Shown: positions 25,680 to 34,701 of the stretch, one piece after another
Position numbering within the stretch: the stretch's first letter is position 1
Layout: every line of letters begins with the position of its first letter
Assembly (NCBI GenBank): GCA_963817755.1
Contig: CAWFPB010000001.1
Span: 558,001-622,000 of the forward strand
DNA from: Oleiagrimonas sp963817755
Lineage (GTDB): Bacteria; Pseudomonadota; Gammaproteobacteria; Xanthomonadales; Rhodanobacteraceae
Length of the DNA: 64,000 nucleotides
Direction: 5' to 3'
The notes under the pieces: model-generated
Seen by the model: the letters and a program-made list of their open reading frames with translations, nothing else
What the model was told of the DNA's origin: nothing
Databases searched by the model: none
Program-made: the position numbers and the translations under genes

Positions 25680-25995
25680 TTAGGCGGTGAGTCCGGTGGT
25701 GATGGTGTCGGGTTCGACACCGGTCTCGGCGAATGGTCACTGGTGGCTTGTAGCCATGAGCGCTGTGTGGTCGCCGCTCGTTGTAGAACTGCCGGCAGCG
25801 TTCCATCAGGATCTTCGCCTCGGCTCGGTTGCAGAACCACTCCCGTTCAGCAGTTCATCCCGCAGCTTGCCGTTGAGGCTCTCGACGAATTGCATGGGGC
25901 TGCCCGGCGCTATGAATACCGGACTGATCGAGGCATCGCGAAACCAGCGCATGACCTATTCGGCGATGAATCCGACAGAGTTCCGAACGCACATG
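25680..25995 (-). pseudogene. Remnant of an IS3-family transposase (integrase-core C-terminus)
   Basis: Reading the minus strand gives the end of an IS3-type DDE transposase: VGFIAE, an in-frame TAG, VMRWFRDASISPVFIAPGSP, MQFVESLNGKLRDELLNG, then NRAEAKILMERCRQFYNERRPHS and AHGYKPPVT. The piece has at least one premature stop (near 25955), one frameshift (near 25835) and probably a second near 25735. The catalytic N-terminal part is missing. It is inactive, and no intact inverted repeats were identified. Confidence 0.8.
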
Positions 25996-26031
25996 TGCCG
26001 GTTTGCCCTAGAGCCTCGTCCGTAAAATTTG

Positions 26032-26049
26032 GGGTCAGGTTCATTTTTC
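26032..26049 (-). repeat. Boundary motif, right (inverted) copy
   Basis: On the minus strand GAAAAATGAACCTGACCC, the inverse of the motif at 24436-24454. Beyond it, bases 26050-26190 contain no gene I can support; GC content returns to the chromosomal level at the oxygenase gene. Confidence 0.6.
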
Positions 26050-26191
26050 CTCGGAGTTGGGTGGCTTTTTGGGTCGCCCGCGTGGCCTGATCTTTGCGCG
26101 TCGTTGGGTTAGGTTCTCGATCTGCCGGCAAAGGTGCCAGGGTCAGTTTCTTGGTGCGAACGTTCATGCGCCGGCGGTGGTTGACCGGCCC

Positions 26192-26884
26192 TCAGGTCTC
26201 GGCCCACTGCCTGAGCAGGTTGTGATAAACGCCATGCAGTCCTGTCAGCTTGTCAGGACTTGCGCCGTCGGCGGCGACGGCCTGGATGCCCTGGTCCAGC
26301 TGCACCAGCAACTGCCGATGGGCAGGATCGCGGACCTTGCTCTGCACCCAGAAGAACGCCGACACCCGCGCGCCACGCGTGACCGGGGTGACGCGGTGCA
26401 GGCTGCTGGACGGGTAGACGATCATGTCGCCGGCGGGCAGCTTGACCTGGTGCAGGCCGAAGGTGTCCTGGATGACCAGTTCGCCACCGTCGTAGCTGTC
26501 CGGCTCGCTCAGGAACAGGGTGCAGGAGATGTCCGAGCGGATGGCCTGCTGCGCGCCGTCGGCCACGTCGCTGAAGTTCATGATTGCGCTGTCGACGTGG
26601 AAGCCGTACTCGCCGCCATCGTGGTAGCGGTTGAAGCGCGGCGGCAGGATGCGCTGCGGGAACGTGGCGGTGCGGAAGGGCATGTGGCGCGACAGCACGT
26701 CCAGGATTTCTCGGGCCAGTTCCTGGCGCAGCGGCGAGACTTCGCGCAGCTGCTGGTTGGTCTTGACCTTGGCGCTGCCGGCGCCGGCCGTGACGCGGCC
26801 GTCGATCCATTCGGCCTCGGCCAACCGGGCCTGGATGCGGGCCAGGTGGTCCGGTTCGAGGATGCCCGGAATGCGCATCAGCAT
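26192..26884 (-). CDS. piuC: PKHD-type Fe(II)/2-oxoglutarate hydroxylase PiuC
   Basis: 230-aa cytosolic dioxygenase of the YbiX/PiuC group. The jelly-roll iron ligands are His96 and Asp98 (GFHVDSA) and His163 (SSLHRVTP). Arg173 (RGARVSAF) would bind 2-oxoglutarate. Length and the ending (LTGLHGVYHNLLRQWAE) are typical. In many bacteria the gene sits beside a TonB siderophore receptor under Fur control; no receptor is seen here. The substrate is unknown. It is followed, going upstream, by a second oxygenase gene on the same strand. Confidence 0.93.
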   Translation of the reverse strand: MLMRIPGILEPDHLARIQARLAEAEWIDGRVTAGAGSAKVKTNQQLREVSPLRQELAREILDVLSRHMPFRTATFPQRILPPRFNRYHDGGEYGFHVDSAIMNFSDVADGAQQAIRSDISCTLFLSEPDSYDGGELVIQDTFGLHQVKLPAGDMIVYPSSSLHRVTPVTRGARVSAFFWVQSKVRDPAHRQLLVQLDQGIQAVAADGASPDKLTGLHGVYHNLLRQWAET

Positions 26885-26933
26885 GTGTTGTCCCCTGTTT
26901 GGTGCGTTCGAGGAATCAGCATAGCCGAGCGTG

Positions 26934-27551
26934 TCAGAGCTGTCCCGACTCGCGTTGCCGGTACCAGCCGGCGATGCTCAAGCGCGGCCGGTGCGGGGCC
27001 AGGACCTCGTGCTCGAAGTCGGCCGACAGGAACAGCACCAGTCGGCCGAAGACGGGCAGGATGTCGCGGTGGGTGCCGTCCGGCAGGTACAGGCGCAGGG
27101 CGCCTGCGTCGTCCTCGGTCCAGTCGCGGTTGAGGTAGAGCACGGCCGAGAGCACGCGGGCGTCGTCGTCGCGGAAGCGGTCGCGGTGGCGGTCGTAGCG
27201 GGCGCCGGCGGGGTACAGGGCGTAGTGCGCCTCCAGTTCATTCAGGCCCAGCAGCAGGCGCCGGTTGAGCGCGTCGCGCAGGGCCAGCATGCGGGCCAGG
27301 TAGGCGGCCTGGGTCGCGCTGAAGGTGGCGTCCAGCCAGCGCGTGCGGTCGCTGCGCACGGCGGCGGCCAGGCGGCGTTTGGTGCCGCGGCCGACCGATG
27401 CGGGCTTGAGGCGCGCGCGGGCGTCCAGGTCGCGGCATTCGTCGGCCAGGGCGTCGACCAGGACCGGATCGAGCAGGTGGTCGCCCACGTACCAGCCGTC
27501 GCGCTCGATGGATTCGGCCACGCTCTGGAACTCGGAGGGGTTCATGCCCAT
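26934..27551 (-). CDS. 2OG-Fe(II) oxygenase superfamily protein
   Basis: 205 aa with a double-stranded beta-helix core. The ligands are His122 and Asp124 (YDRHRDRF) and His181 (DFEHEV); the 2-oxoglutarate-binding Arg follows at about 188-190 (RPRLSIAGW). It resembles bacterial prolyl-4-hydroxylase-like proteins. The ATG at 27551 and one two codons downstream are both possible; neither has a clear ribosome site. It is upstream of piuC by 50 bp and could be cotranscribed. Confidence 0.85.
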   Translation of the reverse strand: MGMNPSEFQSVAESIERDGWYVGDHLLDPVLVDALADECRDLDARARLKPASVGRGTKRRLAAAVRSDRTRWLDATFSATQAAYLARMLALRDALNRRLLLGLNELEAHYALYPAGARYDRHRDRFRDDDARVLSAVLYLNRDWTEDDAGALRLYLPDGTHRDILPVFGRLVLFLSADFEHEVLAPHRPRLSIAGWYRQRESGQL

Positions 27552-27634
27552 CTATAAGGACTCGTGCGCGTTCGCCATGACGCGGCAAGGCGCGCACGAT
27601 ACGCTTTCCGCCGACCTTTGCAACAGGATTCCCC

Positions 27635-28300
27635 ATGCGCTTCGATCTTCCGCCGGCCACCCGCAACCTGCTGATCGCCAATGTGGTGATTTTCCTGGTG
27701 CAGTTGCTGTTGCACGACAACACCACCCTGGCGTTGACGCAGCACTTCGGCCTGTGGCCGCTGGGACCCGAGAAGACGGGCATGGTGCCCTCGGGCCAGG
27801 TGGTGCACGTGGGCTTCCAGTTCTGGCAGCTGGTGACCTACGGGTTCCTGCACGGCGGCTTCTGGCACATTGCCCTGAACATGTACGCGCTGTTCCTGTT
27901 CGGTGGACCGATCGAGCGCACCTTCGGCATGCGCCATTTCCTGATCTACTACTTCACCTGCCTGATCGTCGCCGCACTGGCGCAACTGGCGGTGGTGCAT
28001 TTCTTCACCGGCGGCTTCTATCCGACCATCGGCGCCTCGGGCGCGATCTTCGGCCTGCTGCTGGCGTTCGGCATGATGTATCCGCACGAGCGGCTGCTGC
28101 TGATCTTCCCGCCGATCGAGCTGCCGGCGTGGGTGTTCGTCACCGGCTACGGTGCGCTGGAGTTGCTGCAGGGCGTGCTGGGCACGCAGGCGGGCATCGC
28201 GCATTTCGCGCACCTGGGCGGGATGCTGGGTGGGTTCGTGTTGATCGAGTATTGGCGCGGGAAGCTGCCGATCAAGCCCAAGCGGCGGTTGATGCGGTGA
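27635..28300 (+). CDS. Rhomboid-family intramembrane serine protease
   Basis: 221-aa six-helix membrane protein. The catalytic dyad is Ser135 in GASGAIFG (TM4) and His193 in HFAHLGG (TM6). The HxxxN element is His78 to Asn82 (FWHIALNMYA) in TM2, and L1 loop features are present. Cleaves membrane-anchored substrates in the inner membrane; the substrate is unknown. It is divergent from the oxygenase gene. A REP-like region follows. Confidence 0.93.
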   Translation: MRFDLPPATRNLLIANVVIFLVQLLLHDNTTLALTQHFGLWPLGPEKTGMVPSGQVVHVGFQFWQLVTYGFLHGGFWHIALNMYALFLFGGPIERTFGMRHFLIYYFTCLIVAALAQLAVVHFFTGGFYPTIGASGAIFGLLLAFGMMYPHERLLLIFPPIELPAWVFVTGYGALELLQGVLGTQAGIAHFAHLGGMLGGFVLIEYWRGKLPIKPKRRLMR

Positions 28301-28321
28301 GGGGCGAGTCACGGGTCGTGG

Positions 28322-28593
28322 ATGCCCGTGGTGCAAACGGTCACCGACAAGTACCGGTTTTCGCGGGCAGCGTCAATGGCGCGCGCCTTCGCGCCTTCCG
28401 GGGCTCCTACAAAGGGTAGGAAGGCTGCGGGTTCACTGTAGGAGCGCCGGGAGGCGTGACCGAAGGGAATGCCCGTGGTGCGAACGGTGATGCGGCTAGG
28501 CTGGTTTTCGCAGCACGGCCGTGGATCTCGAGGGTCGCTTTGCGACCCGATCGCAGCTTCCGCAGCTCCTACAAAGGGTAGGGAAGGCTGCGG
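28322..28593. repeat. Tandem REP-like repeat region between convergent genes
   Basis: Two diverged copies of a unit of about 150 bp. ATGCCCGTGGTGC-R-AACGGT occurs at 28322-28341 and 28469-28488. GCTCCTACAAAGGGTAGG followed by AAGGCTGCGG occurs at 28403-28430 and 28565-28593, the second with one extra G. A TGTAGGAGCG element (from 28438) is the inverse of the CTCCTACA part. The hairpin GGGTCGC-TTT-GCGACCC is near 28533. Such dispersed palindromic repeats are common between convergent genes in this group. The stretch contains no gene. Confidence 0.7.
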
Positions 28594-28604
28594 AAGGGGT
28601 GCGA

Positions 28605-31451
28605 TCAGCGCAGGGCCAGGAAATCGGGGCTGGCGACCAGGCGCACGGCGTCCAGGCGCAGGCGCGAGGCGGGCAGGGCGGTGAGCAGGGCGTCGCGTTC
28701 GGCGGTGAGGGCGGCGATTTCCTCCTCGCGCACGCCGGGATTGACCCGCCTCAGGGTCGTCAGGCGACCGATCTCCTCGTCCAGCGCCCCGCGGGCCGCG
28801 TCGGCGGCCTGGGCGGACAGGGTGTCGGCCTGCTCCTGCGCCAGGGCCTCGGCGCGTTCGAGCATGGGCGGCACCAGCTGGGCGATGAACTTGCGGTAGC
28901 GGCCCAGGTCGTTCTTGCGCTCGGCGGCGCGCTGCAGGGCCTCGGCGGACGGCGTGAAGCCGTTGCGCGGCTGCAGGCGGGTGTCCACGGCCACGGTCAG
29001 CGGCGTGGGCGGCAGGAAGCGCTCGGCGTCCAGGCCGCGGTCGGCCACGCATTCGAGCACGAACACCGCCTGCAGCAGCACGCTGCGCGGCGGCAGCTTG
29101 CCGTCGATCAGGAACGCGGCGTTGCCGCTCTCGGTCGACAGCAGCAGGTCGATGGCGCCGGCCACCATGGGGTGGTCGGGGCGCAGCAGGGCCAGCTCCT
29201 CGCGCGCCAGTGCGGCGCGGCGGCTGAAGGTGGCCGGCTTCGGGCCGTCGCCGAGGCCGGCGAAGGCCTCGGTGGTCAGGTATTCGGGATCCAGCAGCAC
29301 GCTGTCGGCGTCGACTTCGTCGATGTGCACGCCGAAGTGCTCGAACAGGCGCGAGATGAAGGTGTCGCGCACGGCGTCGCCGTCGGCTTCGCCCAGGGCC
29401 TGCTCCAGGGCGTCGGCCTGCGGCGCGCGCTGGGCGGCCAGTTCCAGCAGGCGGTCGCGGCCGTCCTGCATCATCGCCGCCAGTTCCTGGTGCGCGGCGC
29501 GGGTTTCGTCGATCAGCACGTCCAGTTCCTGGTCGCGGCCGCCGCCGTCGCGGGCGTGGGCCTCGGCCAGGCTCACCAGGGTGTCGCCGAAGCGGCGCAT
29601 CAGTTCGCGGCCGTCCGCCGGGCTGTGCTGCAGGCCGTCGACGGCCTCGTGGTGCCAGCGCGCCAGCATGTGCTGGGCGCTGTCGGCGACCACCGGCACG
29701 TGGATGACGATGTCGCGATTCTGGCCGATGCGGTCCAGGCGGCCGATACGCTGCTCGAGCAGGTCCGGATCCAGCGGCAGGTCCCACAGCACCAGGTGGT
29801 GGGCGAACTGGAAGTTGCGGCCTTCCGAACCGATTTCCGAGCACAGCAGCAGTCGCGCGCCGTCGGGCTGGGCGAACCAGGCCGCATTGCGGTCGCGCTG
29901 CAGCAGGCTCAGGCCTTCGTGGAAACGCGCCACGCCCACGCCGCTGCGCGTGCGCAGGGCTTCCTCGATGGCCAGCACCTTGGCACGGGTGCGGCAGATC
30001 AGCAGGAACTTCTCCTGCGGATGCTCTTCCAGCAGGGTGATCAGGTCGTCGATGCGCGGGTCGCCGGCATAGTCGTGCTCGAGCACCGCGGGCGGCTGCT
30101 GCAGGTCGGCGTGGAATTCGGCCAGCAGGGCCTGGCGCGCGCCCTCGTCCAGGGTGTCGTCGTCGAGCTCGCGCAGGTCCGGCAGGCGCTGGCGGAAGCC
30201 GCCGACGCTGGCGCGGCGGTTGCGGAACATCACCCGGCCGGTGCCGTGGCGGTCGATCAGGGCGTCGATCAGTGCTTCGCCGCTGTCCTCGCGGTCGGGG
30301 TAGTCGGCGAGCACGGCCAGGGCCTCGTCGTCGCCATCCAGCTGGGCCGTCAGGGCTTCGCGCTCGTCCGCGTCCAGCGGCGCGTGCCCGGCGAGCTTGT
30401 CGACCACGCGCGACAGGGCGACGAAGCGGTCGGCCTCGGCCAGGTAGGCGTCCAGGTCGTGGTAGCGCGCCGGATCGAGCAGGCGCAGGCGGGCGAAATG
30501 GCCACTGCGGCCGAGCTGCTCGGGGGTGGCGGTCAGCAGCACCACGCCGGGGCAGGCGACGGCGAGCGCCTCGACCATGGCGTAGCGCGGGCTGGTGGCC
30601 TCCGGCGTCCACTCCAGGTGGTGCGCCTCGTCGACCACCAGCAGGTCCCAGCCGGCGGCCAGCAGCTGTTCGCGGCGCTTCGGGGCCTCGTCGAACAGGC
30701 CGAAGCCGGCGATCACCCACTGTTCGTCCTCGAACGGGTTGCGCCCGTCGCCGGCCTGCTCGATGGCCTCGCAGCGTTCCTCGTCGAAGATCGCGAAGGA
30801 CAGGTTGAAGCGGCGCAGCAGTTCCACGAACCACTGGTTGAGCAGGGCGTCGGGCAGCAGCACCAGCACGCGCGAGGCGCGGCCGGAGGCGATCTGCCGG
30901 GCCATGATCATGCCGGCCTCGATGGTCTTGCCCAGGCCGACTTCGTCGGCCAGCAGCACCCGCGGGGCGGGGCGCGAGGCGGCCATGCCGGCCACGCGCA
31001 GCTGGTGCGCGATCAGGTCGATGCGTGCCGACTTCAGGCCCCAGGCTGGCGAGCGGCGGGCTGCGGCGCGCCGTTGCAGTGCCTCCAGACGCAGCTCGAA
31101 CTGGGCCACGGGGTCGACGCGTCCGCCGGTCAGGCGCTCGTCAGCCTGCGAGATGCTCTGCTCGTCGTCCAGCTGGCCCTCGTGCAGTTCGCGGCCTTCG
31201 CCGCGGTACACCAGCAGGCCGTCCTCCTGCTGCTCGACGCGCTCGATGACGAAGGCCACGCCCTTGCCGGCCACGCGCTGGCCGACACGGAATTCCGCGC
31301 GCACCAGCGGTGCCGAGTCCTGCGCGTAGGGGCGCAGCACGCCGGCCTTGGTGAACAGCATCTGCACGCCGCGCCCTTCCACGCGCAGCACGGTGCCGAG
31401 ACCGAGCTCGGGCTCGGCGGTGGAGATCCAGCGTTGACCGGGTATGAACAT
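28605..31451 (-). CDS. rapA: RNA polymerase-associated ATPase RapA (HepA)
   Basis: 948-aa SWI2/SNF2 translocase that recycles RNA polymerase after transcription; E. coli RapA is 968 aa. The N-terminal Tudor-like region starts FIPGQRWISTAEPELGLGTV. Motif I is DEVGLGKTIEAG (about 175-186), motif II DEAHHLEW, motif III LLTATPEQ and motif VI QRIGRLDRIGQ. The C-terminal RapA_C domain follows about residue 650. The ATG at 31451 starts the conserved N-terminus. A GATAAT box 30 bp upstream may be the promoter. Confidence 0.96.
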   Translation of the reverse strand: MFIPGQRWISTAEPELGLGTVLRVEGRGVQMLFTKAGVLRPYAQDSAPLVRAEFRVGQRVAGKGVAFVIERVEQQEDGLLVYRGEGRELHEGQLDDEQSISQADERLTGGRVDPVAQFELRLEALQRRAAARRSPAWGLKSARIDLIAHQLRVAGMAASRPAPRVLLADEVGLGKTIEAGMIMARQIASGRASRVLVLLPDALLNQWFVELLRRFNLSFAIFDEERCEAIEQAGDGRNPFEDEQWVIAGFGLFDEAPKRREQLLAAGWDLLVVDEAHHLEWTPEATSPRYAMVEALAVACPGVVLLTATPEQLGRSGHFARLRLLDPARYHDLDAYLAEADRFVALSRVVDKLAGHAPLDADEREALTAQLDGDDEALAVLADYPDREDSGEALIDALIDRHGTGRVMFRNRRASVGGFRQRLPDLRELDDDTLDEGARQALLAEFHADLQQPPAVLEHDYAGDPRIDDLITLLEEHPQEKFLLICRTRAKVLAIEEALRTRSGVGVARFHEGLSLLQRDRNAAWFAQPDGARLLLCSEIGSEGRNFQFAHHLVLWDLPLDPDLLEQRIGRLDRIGQNRDIVIHVPVVADSAQHMLARWHHEAVDGLQHSPADGRELMRRFGDTLVSLAEAHARDGGGRDQELDVLIDETRAAHQELAAMMQDGRDRLLELAAQRAPQADALEQALGEADGDAVRDTFISRLFEHFGVHIDEVDADSVLLDPEYLTTEAFAGLGDGPKPATFSRRAALAREELALLRPDHPMVAGAIDLLLSTESGNAAFLIDGKLPPRSVLLQAVFVLECVADRGLDAERFLPPTPLTVAVDTRLQPRNGFTPSAEALQRAAERKNDLGRYRKFIAQLVPPMLERAEALAQEQADTLSAQAADAARGALDEEIGRLTTLRRVNPGVREEEIAALTAERDALLTALPASRLRLDAVRLVASPDFLALR

Positions 31452-31552
31452 CGACAATCGCGTTGTTGAAGAACCGGCCATTATCCGCGGTTGCGGGCGC
31501 GGATGAAAGCGCGGCGACGGCGGGGCCATGCCCGGTGCCCGTGCCATGCATG

Positions 31553-31585
31553 AAAAAAGGGCGCCGCGCGGTGCGCGACGCCCTT
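31553..31585 (-). terminator. Rho-independent terminator of the M13 peptidase gene
   Basis: A 13-bp stem with one G-U pair (31557-31569 with 31573-31585) and a 3-nt loop, followed on the minus strand by a run of T. It lies 45 bp after the peptidase stop and upstream of rapA, so it separates the two minus-strand genes. Confidence 0.8.
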
Positions 31586-31627
31586 CGAAAGGCCCGGATG
31601 CCGGGGCATCCGGCGGTGCGGATCCGC

Positions 31628-33766
31628 TTACCAGATCTTCACGCGCTTGTCGGCCGGACGCACCATCTTGTCGCCGCTCTTGCACTGGAACGCCTTGGCG
31701 AACGCGGGCATGTTGGACGGCGCACCGATGGCACGGAACTTCATCGGCGAATGCGGATCGGCGTTCAGGTACACCAGCTGCGCCTTCTCGCGGATCTCGC
31801 CACGCCACACGCGGGCCCAGTTCATGAAGAAGCGCTGGTCCTCGGTGTAGCCGTTGATCTTCTTGTCGGCTTCGGCGGGGTTGTTCTTCAGCGCGTTCTG
31901 CAGGGCGTCGTAGGCGATGTTCAGACCGCCCAGGTCGGCGATGTTCTCGCCCAGGGTCAGCTTGCCGTCGACGTGCAGCTTCGGATGATCCTTGAGCGGC
32001 ACGTAGGCGTCGAACTGCTCGACCAGTTTCTTGGTGCGCGCGTCGAATGCCTTGCGGTCGGCCTTGGTCCACCAGTTGTCCAGGTTGCCGTCACCGTCGT
32101 ACTGGCTGCCCTGGTCGTCGAAGCCGTGGCTGGACTCGTGGCCGATCACGGCACCGATGCCGCCGTAGTTGATGGCGTCGTCGCCGTGGGCGTAGAAGAA
32201 CGGCGGCTGCAGGATCGCGGCCGGGAAGTTGATGGTGTTGGTGGTCGGGCTGTAGTACGCGTTCACCGTCTGCGGCGTCATGCCCCACTCCTTGCGGTCG
32301 GTGGGCTTGCCGATCTTGGCGATGTTGTACTCGTAGTTGAACTTCTGCGCCCGTTCCATGTTGGCGTAGTAGTCATCCGGCGTGATCTTCAGTCCGTCCC
32401 AGCTGCGCCACTTGTCCGGATAGCCGATCTTGGGCAGGAACTTGGACCACTTCTCCAGTGCCTTCTTCTTGGTCGCCTCGCTCATCCAGTCCAGGTGCTC
32501 GATGCGGTTCTTCAGTGCCATGCGCACGTTGTGCACCAGCACCTTGGCGCGGGCCTTGGCTTCCGGCGGGAAATACTTGGCCACGTACAGCTGGCCCAGG
32601 GCCTGGCCCATGGCGCCGTTGACCGAGCTCAGCGCGCGTTTCCACTGCGGCTTCTGCTGCGGCTGGCCGCGCAGGGTCTTGCCGTAGAAGTCGAACTGCG
32701 CGTCCACGAACGGCTCGGACAGGGCGCTGGAGGCGTCGGCGATGGTGTGCGCCTTCAGGTAGGCCTTCCATTCGGCCAGCGGGGCGTGGGCCATCAGGTG
32801 GTCGACTTCCTTGAAGAAGCTCGGCTGCGACAGCGAGAAGCCCTTCTCGATGCTCACGCCCTGGGCCTTGAAGAAGCTGTTCCAGTTGAAGTGCGGGGTG
32901 ATCTTGTTGGCCTGGGCCACGGACACGAAGTGGTACTGGTTCTTCGGGTCGCGCAGCTTCACGCGCGGGATGGAGTGCTTGGCCAGCTCGGTCTCGAACT
33001 TCATCGCCAGCTCGGCCTGCTTGGCGGCCGTCGCCGGCTTGTCGCCGGTGAGGGTGAACAGCTTGGTCAGGTACTTCACATAGGCCGCGCGCACGTCTTT
33101 GTACTGGGCATCGGTGTAGTACTTGGGCGTGGGCAGGCCCAGGCCGCCCTGCGAGGTGTAGGCAATCTGCTGCTTGGCGTTCTTGAAGTCGGCGCTGGCG
33201 TAGAAGTTGAACACCTGGCCGTCACCCTTGGCGAAATCGACGTCCAGCCACGGCTGCAGTTGCTTGCGCGAATGGATGTCGTCGATCGAGGCCAGGGTCG
33301 GCTTGATCGGAGCGTATCCGGCCTTGTTGCGCGCCTTCATGTTCATGGCCGAGCGGTACAGCCAGCCGATCTTCTGCTCGATCGAGCCGGGCTTGGCGCT
33401 GTCGGCGGTCTTCTCGGCATGGTCGACCAGCTGGTGCTGGTCCTTCAGGCTCTTCTCGTGCAGCTCGCTGAACGAGCCCCACACCGTCTGGTCGGCCGGG
33501 ATCGGATTGTTCTTGACCCATTTGGCGTTGACGAAGCCGTTGAAGTCCTGGCAGGCGCTGATGTTCTTGTCCAGGTTGGCGACGTTGAAGATCGGCTTGC
33601 TTGCCGCCTGGGTCGTGCTGGTGGCCGCGGCCGGCTTGGCGGCGGCCGTCGAGGCCTTGGCCGGCGCCGTCGTCGAGGCGCTGTCCTGGCCGTGCTTGCC
33701 GCACGCGGCCACGGCCAGGGTGATGCCGACGGCCAGGGCCAGCGGCTTGAACATGGGCTTATTCAT
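31628..33766 (-). CDS. M13-family zinc metallopeptidase lipoprotein (neprilysin/PepO-like)
   Basis: 712-aa envelope metallopeptidase. The signal ends in a lipobox (LAVAAC), followed by an Ala/Thr/Lys linker. The M13 N-domain runs from about 65. Zinc ligands are His543 and His547 (HESSH) and Glu607 (GENIADLGG). The substrate-binding NAYYSP element and the C-terminal CKSGDKMVRP...VKIW ending are classic. Degrades oligopeptides in the periplasm or at the outer membrane. The ATG at 33766 has GGAGGAG ten bases upstream. Confidence 0.94.
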   Translation of the reverse strand: MNKPMFKPLALAVGITLAVAACGKHGQDSASTTAPAKASTAAAKPAAATSTTQAASKPIFNVANLDKNISACQDFNGFVNAKWVKNNPIPADQTVWGSFSELHEKSLKDQHQLVDHAEKTADSAKPGSIEQKIGWLYRSAMNMKARNKAGYAPIKPTLASIDDIHSRKQLQPWLDVDFAKGDGQVFNFYASADFKNAKQQIAYTSQGGLGLPTPKYYTDAQYKDVRAAYVKYLTKLFTLTGDKPATAAKQAELAMKFETELAKHSIPRVKLRDPKNQYHFVSVAQANKITPHFNWNSFFKAQGVSIEKGFSLSQPSFFKEVDHLMAHAPLAEWKAYLKAHTIADASSALSEPFVDAQFDFYGKTLRGQPQQKPQWKRALSSVNGAMGQALGQLYVAKYFPPEAKARAKVLVHNVRMALKNRIEHLDWMSEATKKKALEKWSKFLPKIGYPDKWRSWDGLKITPDDYYANMERAQKFNYEYNIAKIGKPTDRKEWGMTPQTVNAYYSPTTNTINFPAAILQPPFFYAHGDDAINYGGIGAVIGHESSHGFDDQGSQYDGDGNLDNWWTKADRKAFDARTKKLVEQFDAYVPLKDHPKLHVDGKLTLGENIADLGGLNIAYDALQNALKNNPAEADKKINGYTEDQRFFMNWARVWRGEIREKAQLVYLNADPHSPMKFRAIGAPSNMPAFAKAFQCKSGDKMVRPADKRVKIW

Positions 33767-33901
33767 TCGGTGTTTCTCCTCCGGATCAATGCGACGGTTT
33801 CTCGTTCCTTGGTCTTGCCGTACCCGCGCCACCCCCTCCGGCACCGGACGTATTCGCGCCAAGAATAGGGGAAATGTCACGGCCGTTCGATGTGTCGAAG
33901 G

Positions 33902-34594
33902 TCAGGGGTCGGGCGGCCTGCGCACGTCCTCGGCGGGCGCCGGTACCGGTCGGGCCTTCATGCCGGGCAGGGTTTCCGGTGCCACAGCGCCGCCGGAGAT
34001 GATGAAGGCCATGGCCTGGTCCATGGTCCAGTCGGTCGGCGTGAGCTCGTCGACCGCGACCACTTCCAGGTAGCCGCCGGTGGGGTTGGGCGTGGTGGGA
34101 ATGTAGACCGCGGCCATCTCGCGGCCGCTGCCTTCCTCGATCATGATGCGGGTGACGAAGCCCACCACCTTCATGCCCTGGCGCGGGAAATCGACCAGCA
34201 CGACGCGCTGCACGCGGTCGGGCCGGGTCTGCAGCACGTTCATGAGCTTCTTGGTGCCGCCGTAGATGGTCTGCACCAGCGGAATGCGCTCGAGCAGTTT
34301 GTCGAAGGCGTCAAGGAAGCGCCGGCCGATCACGCGGTGGGCGACCCAGCCCAACCCGTACAGGCCGAACACGGTGATCAGCAGGGCCATCACGCTGAGC
34401 ATCCATTTCGAGTCCAGTGCCTGCGCCAGATGCGGCGAGATCAGGGTGATGCCGTTGAGCAGGGCGCCGACCAGCGGCGCACCCAAGCCGGCCAGCAGGC
34501 CCAGAACGAAGGAGAACACCAGCCAGGTCACCCACAGCGGCAGGATCGTCAGCAGGCCGGTCAGCATGTAGCGTTTGACGTGCAGGGATCGCAT
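33902..34594 (-). CDS. DUF502 family inner-membrane protein
   Basis: 230 aa with two N-terminal transmembrane helices (about 8-40 and 63-86) and a soluble C-terminal domain containing GTKKLMNVLQ and VYIPTTPNPTGGYL, hallmark segments of DUF502. Function is unknown in the family. The C-terminus is rich in Pro and Arg. It stands alone between the M13 peptidase and a thioesterase-like gene. Confidence 0.88.
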   Translation of the reverse strand: MRSLHVKRYMLTGLLTILPLWVTWLVFSFVLGLLAGLGAPLVGALLNGITLISPHLAQALDSKWMLSVMALLITVFGLYGLGWVAHRVIGRRFLDAFDKLLERIPLVQTIYGGTKKLMNVLQTRPDRVQRVVLVDFPRQGMKVVGFVTRIMIEEGSGREMAAVYIPTTPNPTGGYLEVVAVDELTPTDWTMDQAMAFIISGGAVAPETLPGMKARPVPAPAEDVRRPPDP

Positions 34595-34701
34595 GGGGCT
34601 TCCCGGTTCGGTTCGCGGGCATTGTAGGCCGATCTGCCGGGGGCTGCCTGTCAGTCGGCGGCCATGTCGGGGCGTGGCGGGTTCCGGGTCGGTCGGACGG
34701 C

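Noticed and set aside
25910..26167. 85-aa minus-strand reading frame covering the right boundary motif
   Set aside because: It spans the IS3 remnant edge and the repeat motif, has no ribosome site, and its sequence is low-complexity and basic. It is better explained as chance coding of repeat DNA.
31452..32072. Upstream extension of the RapA frame
   Set aside because: It overlaps the end of the M13 peptidase gene and its terminator. The conserved RapA N-terminus begins at the ATG 31451.
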